Source: Methylobacterium terricola (GTDB taxonomy: Bacteria > Pseudomonadota > Alphaproteobacteria > Rhizobiales > Beijerinckiaceae). From it: 64,000 nucleotides of DNA. This document shows positions 8,823 through 16,764 of the stretch, piece after piece. Positions within the stretch are counted from its first letter, which is position 1. Every line of letters begins with the position of its first letter. The stretch is taken from positions 124,001 to 188,000 of the forward strand of contig NZ_VDDA01000011.1 of NCBI RefSeq assembly GCF_006151805.1. Direction: 5' to 3'. Below the pieces are notes generated by a model. That model saw nothing but the letters and a program-made list of their open reading frames with translations, was not told the DNA's origin and did not search any database. The position numbers and the translations under genes were made by a program.

Positions 8823-9800
8823 ATGACCGTTCCGGCCCCCGATCTCGCCCAGCTTCTGTCCGGCAACCGCGCCGCCCTCGCCCGCGCCATCACGCTGGTC
8901 GAGTCGAAGCGGGCCGATCACCGCGCCGCCGCCCGCGCCCTGCTCGACGCCGCCCTGCCGCATGCCGGGAAGGCGGTGCGGGTCGGCATCACCGGCGTGC
9001 CGGGGGTGGGGAAATCCACCACCATCGACGCCCTTGGGGCTGCCCTGACGGCAAGGGGCCACAAGGTCGCGGTGCTGGCGGTCGATCCGAGCTCGTCGCG
9101 CACCGGCGGCTCGATCCTCGGCGACAAGACCCGGATGGCGCGGCTCGCGGTCGATCCGAACGCCTTCATCCGGCCCTCGCCCTCCTCCGGCACCCTCGGC
9201 GGCGTCGCGGCCAAGACCCGCGAGACCATGCTGCTCTGCGAGGCGGCCGGGTTCGACGTGGTGCTGGTCGAGACGGTGGGCGTCGGCCAGTCCGAGACCG
9301 CGGTCGCCGACCTCACCGACTTCTTCCTGGTGCTGATGCTGCCCGGCGCCGGCGACGAGCTGCAGGGCATCAAGAAGGGCATCCTCGAACTCGCCGACAT
9401 GATCGCGGTCAACAAGGCCGACGGCGAGGAGGGGATGCGCCGCGCCATGGCGGCCGCCGCCGAGTACCGCGCCGCGCTCCACATCCTGACCCCGGCGAGC
9501 GCCACCTGGTCGCCGCCGGTCACCACCATCTCGGGACTGGCCGGCCAGGGGCTCGACGGCCTGTGGGAGGCGATCCTCGACCACCGCCGCAAGCTCGCCG
9601 CGACCGGGGAGATCGCCGCCAAGCGGCGGAGCCAGGACGTGAAGTGGATGTGGGCGCTGGTCCACGAGCGCCTGCACCAGCGCCTGACCGGCAGCGCCGA
9701 GGTGCGCTCGACGACGGCCGAGGCCGAGCGGCGGGTGGCGGCGGGCGAGCGCTCCCCGGCTGCCGGAGCGGACCTGATCACGGAGCTGATCGGGCTTTAG
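8823..9800 (+). CDS. meaB: MeaB/ArgK-type G-protein chaperone of methylmalonyl-CoA mutase
   Basis: A 325-residue G3E-family GTPase that loads and protects adenosylcobalamin-dependent methylmalonyl-CoA mutase, needed in the ethylmalonyl-CoA pathway of methylotrophs. Motifs are Walker A GVPGVGKST (about residues 60-68), Walker B/switch region VDPSSSRTGGSILGDKTRM, ETVGVGQSE, and the base-recognition motif NKADG (about residue 198). The ATG at 8823 is preceded by AAAGG; an in-frame GTG at 8802 would add seven residues. The mutase genes are not in this window. The C-terminal arm typical of MeaB is present. Confidence 0.93.
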   Translation: MTVPAPDLAQLLSGNRAALARAITLVESKRADHRAAARALLDAALPHAGKAVRVGITGVPGVGKSTTIDALGAALTARGHKVAVLAVDPSSSRTGGSILGDKTRMARLAVDPNAFIRPSPSSGTLGGVAAKTRETMLLCEAAGFDVVLVETVGVGQSETAVADLTDFFLVLMLPGAGDELQGIKKGILELADMIAVNKADGEEGMRRAMAAAAEYRAALHILTPASATWSPPVTTISGLAGQGLDGLWEAILDHRRKLAATGEIAAKRRSQDVKWMWALVHERLHQRLTGSAEVRSTTAEAERRVAAGERSPAAGADLITELIGL

Positions 9801-9948
9801 GGGAGCGCCCGATCACCCGACACTCCACTCCACGATCCCGGATGCGGGCGGATCCAAGGGTCACCGTACGCCAACCCCGTTCCCGGACGACCGCAGCGAA
9901 GCGGAAGGAGATCCGGGGAAAGGGGGGATTGTCGGACCTGCGCCTAAC

Positions 9949-10479
9949 TCAGGCGGGAACCTCCGCATCCCCGTCCACCGGCTCCGGCAGCGCCATCACC
10001 CGCGGCGGATGGCCCGTGCTCTCCAGGAACCGGATCAGGTCGCCGGGCGCGACCGCCGTGGTGGCGCCGTTGTGGAGCGGGTGGAAGTTGACCGGGTCGT
10101 GCGCCATCAGCCCGGCATCGAGCACCACGCTGACGGTGCCGTCGCGGTCGTTGAGGAGGCCGAACGGCGTCACCGAGCCCGGGCGCACGCCGAGGCGGTC
10201 GTAGAGCAAGTCGGGCGAGCCGAAGGACAGCCGGCCGGTGGCGCCGAGCGGCCCGTGCAGGCGCTTGAGGTCGATCCGCGCCTCGGCTTCCGCGACCACC
10301 AGGAACAGGCGGCCGCGCTTGTCCTTGAGGAAAAGGTTCTTCGAGTGCCCGCCCGGCATCCCGGCCTTGAGGTCGCGCGATTCCGCCACCGTATGCACGG
10401 GGGCGTGCGCGACGGTGGCGTGGGCGATTCCGAGTCGGTCGAGGACGGCGAACAGGTCCTCGGGCGTCGCCGGGCTCAT
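9949..10479 (-). CDS. Prolyl-tRNA editing (YbaK/ProX) domain protein
   Basis: A 176-residue free-standing YbaK/ProX-type deacylase, which clears mischarged aminoacyl-tRNA such as Ala-tRNAPro. Visible features are the N-terminal HATVAHAPVHTVAES strand, the GGHSKNLFLKD segment with the conserved Lys, and GSVTPFGLLND followed by the NFHPLHN motif of ProXp-ala enzymes. It overlaps the upstream dehydratase gene by 4 bases (ATGA), so it is the last gene of a three-gene operon. The in vivo substrate is inferred from the family. Confidence 0.85.
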   Translation of the reverse strand: MSPATPEDLFAVLDRLGIAHATVAHAPVHTVAESRDLKAGMPGGHSKNLFLKDKRGRLFLVVAEAEARIDLKRLHGPLGATGRLSFGSPDLLYDRLGVRPGSVTPFGLLNDRDGTVSVVLDAGLMAHDPVNFHPLHNGATTAVAPGDLIRFLESTGHPPRVMALPEPVDGDAEVPA

Positions 10480-11432
10480 GCCGCCAGGTGGCGTCCCAGC
10501 GCCGCCGGATCGACGTTGCCGCCCGACAGGATCACGCCGACGCGTTTCCCCGCCACCGGCACCGCGCCCTCGAAGGCGGCGGCCGCGGCAAGGCAGCCGG
10601 TCGGCTCGACCACGAGCTTCATCCGCTCGACGAAGAACCGCATCGCCGCGACGAGCTGCGCATCCGTCGCCGTCACGATGCCGGCGGCCTCGCGCTGGAT
10701 GATCGGGAAGGTGTGCTGCCCCAGATGCGTCGTCAGCGCGCCGTCGGCGATCGAGACCGGCACCGGGATCCGCACCACCTCGCCCTTCGCCAGCGATTGC
10801 TGGCCGTCATTGCCGGCCTCGGGCTCGACGCCCCAGATCTCGACCTCCGGGGACAGGGCCCGGGCCGCGAGGCAGGAGCCGGCCAAGAGCCCGCCGCCGC
10901 CCAGGCAGACGAGAAGCACGTCGAGGGGGCCGACCTCCTCGATCAGCTCCTTCACCGCCGTGCCCTGGCCGGCGATCACGTCCGGATGGTCGTAAGGAGG
11001 GATCATCGAGAGGCCGCGGGCCTCGGCGAGCTGCCGGCTCACCGCCTCGCGGTCCTCCTTGTAGCGGTCATACGACACGATCTCGGCGCCGTAGCCGCGG
11101 GTCGCCGCGACCTTGATGGCGGGAGCGTCGTGCGGCATCACGATGACGGTCGGCACGTTCTGAAGCGCACCCGCATAGGCGATGGCCTGGGCGTGGTTGC
11201 CGGACGAGAAGGCCAGCACCCCGCGCCTGCGCTGCTCGGGCGAGAGCGCCGCGATGGCGTTGCAGGCGCCGCGGAACTTGAAGGCGCCGGCGCGCTGCAG
11301 CGGTTCGGCCTTGAAGAACAGGCTCGCCCCGGTCAGCCGGTCGGCGGTGCGCGAGGTCAGGACCGGGGTGCGGTGGGCGATGCCGTCGATCCGGCCGGCG
11401 GCGGCCTCGACATCGGCGTAGGACAGGCTCAT
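10476..11432 (-). CDS. Threonine dehydratase / serine racemase-like PLP enzyme
   Basis: A 318-residue fold-type II PLP enzyme. The Schiff-base lysine lies in FKFRGACNA (about residue 53), the substrate loop in SSGNHAQA, and the glycine-rich phosphate loop in CLGGGGLLAG (about residue 180). The length matches the single-domain catabolic threonine dehydratase/serine racemase group with no ACT regulatory domain. The ATG at 11432 shares one base with the stop of the enoyl-CoA hydratase gene. Deamination of Thr/Ser or racemisation cannot be told apart from sequence. Confidence 0.88.
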   Translation of the reverse strand: MSLSYADVEAAAGRIDGIAHRTPVLTSRTADRLTGASLFFKAEPLQRAGAFKFRGACNAIAALSPEQRRRGVLAFSSGNHAQAIAYAGALQNVPTVIVMPHDAPAIKVAATRGYGAEIVSYDRYKEDREAVSRQLAEARGLSMIPPYDHPDVIAGQGTAVKELIEEVGPLDVLLVCLGGGGLLAGSCLAARALSPEVEIWGVEPEAGNDGQQSLAKGEVVRIPVPVSIADGALTTHLGQHTFPIIQREAAGIVTATDAQLVAAMRFFVERMKLVVEPTGCLAAAAAFEGAVPVAGKRVGVILSGGNVDPAALGRHLAA

Positions 11433-12205
11433 CAGCGGTTCTCGAAGTTCGGTTTGCGCTTCTCGACGAAGGCCGTCATGCCTTCCTTCTGGTCGTGGGT
11501 GGCGAACAACCCGTAGAAGACCCGGCGCTCGTAGCGGATGCCCTCGGTCAGGGTCGTCTCGAAGGCGCGGTCGATGCTCTCCTTGGCCACCATCACGGCG
11601 GGGAGCGACATCGACGCGATGGTCTCGGCCGCCTTGAAGGCCTCGTCGAGGAGCTCGGCCGCCGGCACGATGCGGGCGACGAGGCCGGAGCGCTCGGCCT
11701 CGGCCGCATCCATCATCCGGCCGGTGAGGCACAGCTCCATCGCCTTCGCCTTGCCGACCGCGCGGGTCAGGCGCTGGGTGCCGCCGGCGCCCGGGATGAC
11801 GCCGAGCTTGATCTCGGGCTGGCCGAACTTGGCGGTGTCGGCGGCCAGGATGAAGTCGCACATCAGCGCCAGCTCGCAGCCGCCGCCGAGCGCATAGCCC
11901 GCCACCGCGGCGATGATCGGCTTGCGGCGCCGGCCGACCTTGTCCCACTCGCCGAACGGGTCGGCCATGTAGAATTCCGGATGGGTGCGGTCCTGCATCT
12001 CGCGGATGTCGGCGCCGGCCGCGAAGGCCTTCTCCGAGCCGGTGATGACGATGCAGCCGATGCCGTCGTCGCGCTCGTATCCGTCGAGGGCGTGGTTCAG
12101 CTCGGCGATCAGCGCGTTGCACAGGGCGTTCAGCGCCGCCGGGCGGTGCAGGGTGACGATCGCCACCCGCCCGCGCGTCTCGACCCGGATGTTCTCGTAC
12201 TCCAC
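11432..12205 (-). CDS. Enoyl-CoA hydratase
   Basis: A 257-residue crotonase-family protein that hydrates 2-enoyl-CoA. Typical blocks are HRPAALNALCNAL, the first oxyanion motif GSEKAFAAGADI, the second AVAGYALGGGCELALMCD, and the catalytic-Glu region GQPEIKLGVIPGAGGTQRL. The GTG start at 12205 has GGAGGAG 5 bases upstream; the longer frame adds a Pro/Ser leader unlike the family. First gene of the operon with the PLP enzyme and the tRNA-editing protein, although no biochemical link between the three is obvious. Confidence 0.92.
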   Translation of the reverse strand: MEYENIRVETRGRVAIVTLHRPAALNALCNALIAELNHALDGYERDDGIGCIVITGSEKAFAAGADIREMQDRTHPEFYMADPFGEWDKVGRRRKPIIAAVAGYALGGGCELALMCDFILAADTAKFGQPEIKLGVIPGAGGTQRLTRAVGKAKAMELCLTGRMMDAAEAERSGLVARIVPAAELLDEAFKAAETIASMSLPAVMVAKESIDRAFETTLTEGIRYERRVFYGLFATHDQKEGMTAFVEKRKPNFENR

Positions 12206-12295
12206 GGCGCTCCTCCCGCTCGTCCCACCTGCTTGGCTAGGGGAGGGCGGGGCGGGGCGCAAGCGTGTCGGCGCGGGGGCGGGGCTGCCGGGGGA

Positions 12296-13036
12296 TCACG
12301 CGGGCGGCGGCGGGTCCGGCGCCTCGACCACGTCCTGACGCTGGAGTTGCAGGGCCACGAACCAGCAGAGCGACGCCCAGGCGGCGCCGATGCACCAGCC
12401 GGCGAGCACGTCGCTCGGCCAGTGCACCCCGAGATAGACCCGGCTCACCCCGACCAGCAGCGTGGTGACGACGCCGAGCCCCATCACGAAGGCCTTGACC
12501 TTGCGCGACCGCTCGACCCGGGCGAGCAGGATCGCCAGGGTCAGGTAGGCGATCGCCGACAGCATGGCATGGCCGCTCGGGAAGCTCGCCGTGAAGGTCT
12601 CCATGCCGTGCGGCACCAGCTCCGGCCGCGGGCGGTGGAAGAACAGCTTCAGGCCGGTGGACAGCAGCTCGCCGCCGCCGATCGCCACCACGACGAACAG
12701 CGCTGCGCGCCGCCGCGCCGTGATGGCGAGGTACAGGACCACGCAAGCCGTGACGTAGACGATGCCGAACACGCTGCCGAAAGCGGTGATGTCCCGCATC
12801 GTCTCCGGCAGCCAGGACGGGCCGATCGGCTGGGCGAGGTCGCCGGGTACGCGGAGCGCCAGCAGCAGCCGGTCGTCGAAGCCGAAGGAGCCGCCCTCGC
12901 GGATCTCGTCGGCGAGCCGGAAGAAGCCGAAGCCGAACAGGCTGACGGCCAGCAGCGAGGCGAGCGGCCCGATCTCGTTGAGGCGCAGGCGCCGCCACAC
13001 CGCCGAGGCGTGGCTCTGGAACGGGATCGGCACCAT
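12296..13036 (-). CDS. PAP2-family membrane phosphatase
   Basis: A 246-residue integral membrane protein of the PAP2/undecaprenyl-pyrophosphatase type. All three phosphatase motifs are visible: KLFFHRPRP, SFPSGHA and SRVYLGVHWPSD, in the expected order, facing the periplasm between hydrophobic helices. It probably removes phosphate from a lipid pyrophosphate. The start overlaps the stop of the 2'-5' ligase-like gene (TGATG), so the pair is coupled. The exact lipid substrate is unknown. Confidence 0.9.
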   Translation of the reverse strand: MVPIPFQSHASAVWRRLRLNEIGPLASLLAVSLFGFGFFRLADEIREGGSFGFDDRLLLALRVPGDLAQPIGPSWLPETMRDITAFGSVFGIVYVTACVVLYLAITARRRAALFVVVAIGGGELLSTGLKLFFHRPRPELVPHGMETFTASFPSGHAMLSAIAYLTLAILLARVERSRKVKAFVMGLGVVTTLLVGVSRVYLGVHWPSDVLAGWCIGAAWASLCWFVALQLQRQDVVEAPDPPPPA

Positions 13037-13548
13037 CACGCGCCTCCGAACGGGAAACGGCCGCGGGCCTCCCACGGCCCGCCGAGATAGCGCCAGAGCA
13101 GCAGCCCGGTGCCGGTGATCTCGCGGGGCACGAACGTCGCCTCCAACTCGCGGTGCAGCGCCCGCGCCTCCTCCGGCGCGGCCTTGTTCTGCACCGTGAC
13201 GTGGGGCCGGTAGCCCTGCCGGTCCTGCGGCGTCAGCCAGGGCGCGAAGGCGGCGGCGAGCCGCCCGCGCAAGGCCGACAGGCGCGGCGCCTCGAGCGCG
13301 TAGGCGACGCCGCGGCCGATGAAGCGCAGGCCGGCGACCTTGACGGCGACGGGGCTCTCGGCGCGGACCTCCGCGGCGAGGGTCTCGACGACACCGCGCT
13401 CCTCCTCGCCGGGCAGGTGGTGGAACAGCGTGACGTGGGCCGGAATCCTGTTGAGGGCCGGCGGGAAATAGCGGCGGCGCTGGCCGTCGAACTCCGCGAA
13501 GGCGGCCTCGTCGAGTTCCAGGGTGAGGATCAGGGGGGCTTGCGACAT
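13036..13548 (-). CDS. 2'-5' RNA ligase superfamily (2H phosphoesterase) protein
   Basis: A 170-residue 2H phosphoesterase-like protein. The two HxT motifs that define the superfamily are HVTLFHH (about residue 38) and HVTVQN (about residue 117). Cyclic phosphodiesterase or RNA 2'-5' ligase activity is the family expectation. An alternative GTG two codons upstream (13554) exists. It is the first gene of a pair with the PAP2 phosphatase. Confidence 0.85.
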   Translation of the reverse strand: MSQAPLILTLELDEAAFAEFDGQRRRYFPPALNRIPAHVTLFHHLPGEEERGVVETLAAEVRAESPVAVKVAGLRFIGRGVAYALEAPRLSALRGRLAAAFAPWLTPQDRQGYRPHVTVQNKAAPEEARALHRELEATFVPREITGTGLLLWRYLGGPWEARGRFPFGGA

Positions 13549-13624
13549 TCTCACCGCGAAATGGCGCAGGCCGCCGCAAAGGCCAGGGCCGGCGGCGCTG
13601 TTCAGCTCGCGTCCTTCCCGTTAC

Positions 13625-14575
13625 ATGGCGCGGATGCGCGACAGCACCGACGACATGGTCCATCTCGGCCGGGACGGATGGCTCTTCCTGACCGGCGGCA
13701 CCAACCGGGTGCGGCAGCAATACCGGGCGAGCCTGCCGGTCGCCTGGCGGCTGTGGCGCTGGCGCCGGCTGATCGAGGCCCGCACCGCCCGCGCCGCGGC
13801 TCTGGGCCTGCGCGCCTTCCACGTCGTCGTGCCGGAGAAGCTGAGCATCTACGACGACCGCCTCAACGGGCTCGCGCTGGATCCGGCGCTCTCGCCGGCC
13901 CGCCGCCTCGGCGCGCGCCTCGCCCTCTCGCCGGCGGCCCGGGCATGGATCGACCTCGTCGGCCCGTTGCGGGCGGCGCGCGACGCCGAGCCGCCGCTAT
14001 ACCTGCGCACCGACACCCATTGGAGCCAGGACGGCTGCCGGCTGGCCTATGGCGAGATCATGCGAGCGCTCGGCGCCGTGCCGCCGTCCGACCTCGCCGC
14101 GCGACCGTTCCACGACCACGACGGCGTGCGCGACCTCGGCGCCAAGCTCGATCCGCCGTGGCGCGAGACGATGCGGGTCTACGCGGTCCAGCGCGATGCG
14201 GTGCGGGTCCATGCCAACCCGCTGGTCGTGGGCCACGAGGCGCGCGGCACCGCCGCCGACCTGCATGTCGGCGCCCACGTGGTGTTCCGCAACGACAGCC
14301 CCGCCGCCGATCCGCGGACCTTGATGCTGTTCGGCGATTCCTGCTCGCATTTCCACCCGATCTTCCTGACCGGGCTGCTCGCCGAGAGCTTTCGCGAGCT
14401 GCACTTCGTCTGGTCGGCGAGCCTCGACTGGGGCTACGTCGAGCGGGTACGGCCGCACCTGCTGCTGGTCGAGGTGGCGGAGCGCTTCCTCGCCCGGGTG
14501 CCGACCGACCGGTTCGACGTCGAGGCGGAAGGGGCACGTCGCCTCCCGCCGCTGGGCGGCGCTGCCGCGATCTGA
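13625..14575 (+). CDS. AlgX/AlgJ-like SGNH hydrolase-fold protein
   Basis: A 316-residue protein resembling the SGNH-like domain of alginate O-acetyltransferases AlgJ/AlgX. The opening segment DGWLFLTGG, the strand HVVVPEKLSIYDD, the catalytic DTHW motif (about residue 135) and the nucleophile motif GDSCS (about residue 240) are all present in the family order. No clear signal peptide is visible with this start, which is unusual because AlgJ/X act in the periplasm. A second ATG lies at 13634. It may modify or recognise an exopolysaccharide; no polysaccharide operon is adjacent. Confidence 0.75.
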   Translation: MARMRDSTDDMVHLGRDGWLFLTGGTNRVRQQYRASLPVAWRLWRWRRLIEARTARAAALGLRAFHVVVPEKLSIYDDRLNGLALDPALSPARRLGARLALSPAARAWIDLVGPLRAARDAEPPLYLRTDTHWSQDGCRLAYGEIMRALGAVPPSDLAARPFHDHDGVRDLGAKLDPPWRETMRVYAVQRDAVRVHANPLVVGHEARGTAADLHVGAHVVFRNDSPAADPRTLMLFGDSCSHFHPIFLTGLLAESFRELHFVWSASLDWGYVERVRPHLLLVEVAERFLARVPTDRFDVEAEGARRLPPLGGAAAI

Positions 14576-14639
14576 ACGCCGGCCGTTGCAGCGCCGGACG
14601 GCCGCCCCACCTTCGGGTGTGACGGTTGAGGAGGGTGCG

Positions 14640-15245
14640 ATGGGGCTTCTGGTCGACGGCGTCTGGCACGACCAATGGTACGACACCAAGGAGACCGGCG
14701 GGCGCTTCGTGCGCAAGGACGCGGCCTTCCGCCATTGGGTGACGGCCGACGGCGCAGCGGGTCCGAGCGGGGAGGGTGGGTTCCCGGCCCAAGCCGGGCG
14801 CTATCACCTCTACGTCTCGCTCGCCTGCCCCTGGGCGCACCGCACCCTGATCGTGCGGGCCCTCAAGGGGCTGGAGGACGCGATCACCGTCTCGGTGGTC
14901 GACCCGCATATGGGCCACGAGGGCTGGGTGTTCGGCGACAGCCCGGGCGCCGGCCCGGACACGGTCACCGGGGCGACCCGGCTCTACGAGGTCTATCTCA
15001 AGGCCGACCCGCACTATACCGGCCGGGTCACCGTGCCGGTGCTGTGGGACAAGCTCCGCGGCACCATCGTGTCGAACGAATCGGCCGAAATCATCCGGAT
15101 GCTCAACGGCGCCTTCGGGGATCGTGGCCCGGACCTCTACCCGGACGACCTGGCCGCGGAGATCGACGCCCTGAACGCCCGGGTCTACCCCCCCACGCTG
15201 GAAATGCAACGCACCCCTCACTCAGCCCCAGCCCTCGCCGCCTGA
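14640..15245 (+). pseudogene. N-terminal part of glutathionyl-hydroquinone reductase, cut by the prophage
   Basis: The frame from ATG 14640 encodes 201 residues. About 183 are host sequence of a Xi-class glutathione transferase (YqjG/PcpF type, S-glutathionyl-hydroquinone reductase), with the catalytic Cys in SLACPWAHR (about residue 63) and the segments VPVLWD and IVSNESAEIIRML. After the codons for Val-Tyr at 15183-15188 the frame enters phage DNA and adds about 18 unrelated residues before a stop. The missing all-alpha C-terminal domain is found 41 kb away at 56392-56829. The product lacks the hydroquinone-binding helices and is expected to be inactive. Confidence 0.93.
15183..15188 (+). 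other. attL core GTCTAC
   Basis: The left junction reads host CCCGG, then GTCTAC, then phage CCCCCC. The same hexamer occurs at the right junction. Joining the host sides restores an uninterrupted frame (Asn-Ala-Arg-Val-Tyr-Asp-Arg-Val-Asn-Asn) across the core. Confidence 0.85.
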
Positions 15246-15318
15246 GCATACGTACTCCCCATCGGGGTGACCCCCGAATCTCCGATCACCAGTCTTGGTG
15301 ATTCGTGGAGGAGTACCG

Positions 15319-15471
15319 ATGAGCCCCGAGACCGCCGAAGCTGCCCGCCAGTTGATTGAGGAAGCCGCCGAGGCGTACGAAGCCGGCGACATGCAGGCCG
15401 CCGCCGTTGTGCTCGACGAGTTGATGGCGTTGCTGAAGAGGGAAGCTGACCGGATCAAGGTGCTCAACTGA
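15319..15471 (+). CDS. Small acidic helical phage protein
   Basis: A 50-residue reading frame starting with ATG preceded by GGAGGAG. It is rich in Ala and Glu and reads as one or two amphipathic helices (EAAEAYEAGDMQAAAVVLDE resembles a TPR-like pair). It is the first of three plus-strand genes just inside attL, in front of the HTH gene. No family is recognised. It could be a partner of the putative excision factor or an anti-repressor; that is speculation from position. Confidence 0.6.
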   Translation: MSPETAEAARQLIEEAAEAYEAGDMQAAAVVLDELMALLKREADRIKVLN

Positions 15472-15483
15472 CGCGGGTGTCAC

Positions 15484-15489
15484 TAAATA
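15484..15489 (+). promoter_or_regulatory. TAAATA start-adjacent motif (HTH gene)
   Basis: TAAATA lies 5 bases before the ATG at 15495, without a Shine-Dalgarno sequence. GGGT and ACCC flank it as a short inverted repeat. It is the plus-strand member of the phage-wide motif family. Confidence 0.5.
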
Positions 15490-15494
15490 CCCTC

Positions 15495-15686
15495 ATGAGC
15501 ACTAATGAAGTAAAACCTGTCTTCTACTGCCCGCGCGACGTGGCCGTTCTACTCAACGTATCCCAGCGTACCGTGTACAAGCTGATCAAGGCTGGCCGGC
15601 TGCCGCACATCCGCATTGGGAACATGATCCGCGTCAACCTCGCGGATGTTCGGGCGCTGAGCTACGAGCACAACGCCGACCGATGA
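15495..15686 (+). CDS. Excisionase/MerR-like HTH protein, candidate recombination directionality factor
   Basis: A 63-residue DNA-binding protein of the HTH_17/excisionase type: YCPRDVAVLLNVSQRTVYKLIKAG is a winged-helix recognition region and is followed by the wing segment LPHIRIGNMIRV. An in-frame GTG at 15477 would add six residues, but the ATG at 15495 carries the TAAATA motif at the usual distance. In the excised circle it would lie next to attP and be divergent from the integrase, the classic place for a recombination directionality factor or integrase regulator. Confidence 0.75.
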   Translation: MSTNEVKPVFYCPRDVAVLLNVSQRTVYKLIKAGRLPHIRIGNMIRVNLADVRALSYEHNADR

Positions 15687-15982
15687 TCAAGTACGTGCAT
15701 GGTGACACCGTCCACGTTGAGGGCGTTGTCGAAGTGGATGCGTTGGACAGCCTGACCGTGCTGTTCAAGTCCGGGAACGGGCTGGAGAACAGAGTCCGGG
15801 TTCCGAAGTCGAGCGTCAAGCATCACGAGCGCGGCCCGCTCCGAGCCGGCGAGAAGGTCTTTAAGAAGATCAAGACCGGCCGGGTTGAGGGCGAGGTGAT
15901 CCACCGACTGGGTGATGAAGCCTGGGTTCGGTGGGGCGATGACGCCCACACCGTCGAATCAGTTTCAGCCCTCAGCCGTTAA
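15683..15982 (+). CDS. Phage protein of unknown function, beta-rich
   Basis: A 99-residue protein whose ATG overlaps the stop of the HTH gene (ATGA). It has two similar beta-rich halves: VHGDTVHVEGVVEV..VLFKSGN and TGRVEGEVIHRLGDEAWVRWGDD, suggesting a KOW/SH3-like double barrel that may bind nucleic acid or protein. Its end overlaps, tail to tail, the end of the minus-strand lysozyme-like gene at 15979. Function unknown. Confidence 0.6.
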   Translation: MIKYVHGDTVHVEGVVEVDALDSLTVLFKSGNGLENRVRVPKSSVKHHERGPLRAGEKVFKKIKTGRVEGEVIHRLGDEAWVRWGDDAHTVESVSALSR

Positions 15983-16764
15983 GGACCGGGCCCGAGAAGC
16001 CCGAAGGCGTCGTACGTTTGCTCCGGTGCCTTCGGGGGCGGGGTCACCCACGGCTGGGAGGCAGCCGGCGGGTCCACCCAGGGCTGAGCCTTGGCCGGCG
16101 GGTCCACCCAGCCGGAGGCTGATGCGCCGAACTCGGGCGGACGGGCCGGCGGCAGTGGGGCCTGGGTCATCGGGGCCATGGGGGCCGGAGCCATCAGGGC
16201 CGGAGCCGGTGCGGCACCGTCGAACTGGAAACGGTGTCCGGGGTTCAAAGCCTCCGGCACCGCCTTGGCGAATGCCTGAGCGTGCGGGTAGCGGTTCTGC
16301 ACCTCGTAATCGGCGTTCTTCGGTACCTCGTAGCGCTTCGTCCACACGCTGGTCCCATCGAGCATGGTGTTGCCCTTCTGCAACCCCTTCAGGACGTAGT
16401 TCCACTTCCCATCCAACTCGCTGCCCATGTGGGCGACCTGGGCCGCCGGGTCAGACCAGTCCTTGCCCATGCCCTTCGCGGTGTTGAACAGGGAATCGGC
16501 CCGGCCCCGGTTCCACTGGCCGAAGCCGTAGCTGTGGTTACCCGGGCCGGCATCGTTGCGGTTGATCGTCGTCGGGTCGAGGGCGTGCGAACTCTCCCCC
16601 ATCAGGCTGCCGATCGCGCCGACCGCGACCTGGGGCTTCACGCCCCGATCGATCAGGGCGTTGTAAATTTGCTTGTGGAGAAGCCACTTGTCCGGCGGGA
16701 CCGGGGGAGCCACGGACCCGGTCGTGGCCGGGTCAGCCAGGAGGCCGAGGTTCTGACCGGCCAT
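15979..16764 (-). CDS. Virion-associated lysozyme-like protein
   Basis: A 261-residue protein resembling the phage tail lysozyme domain. The N-terminal half has the helix NALIDRGVKPQVAVGAIGSLMGESS with a probable catalytic Glu near residue 57, then YGFGQWNRGRADSL and a segment with VAHMGSELDG, the layout of this glycosidase family. The C-terminal 80 residues are Pro/Ala-rich repeats around WVDPPA/WVTPPP. It probably opens the peptidoglycan during DNA entry. The ATG at 16764 overlaps the upstream stop; a GTG at 16767 is the alternative. Last gene of the late unit. Confidence 0.75.
   Translation of the reverse strand: MAGQNLGLLADPATTGSVAPPVPPDKWLLHKQIYNALIDRGVKPQVAVGAIGSLMGESSHALDPTTINRNDAGPGNHSYGFGQWNRGRADSLFNTAKGMGKDWSDPAAQVAHMGSELDGKWNYVLKGLQKGNTMLDGTSVWTKRYEVPKNADYEVQNRYPHAQAFAKAVPEALNPGHRFQFDGAAPAPALMAPAPMAPMTQAPLPPARPPEFGASASGWVDPPAKAQPWVDPPAASQPWVTPPPKAPEQTYDAFGLLGPGP

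Noticed and set aside
7412..10204. 930-residue plus-strand frame across three genes
   Set aside because: It overlaps the DUF900 hydrolase on the opposite strand and meaB in another frame; composition is typical of a GC-rich shadow.
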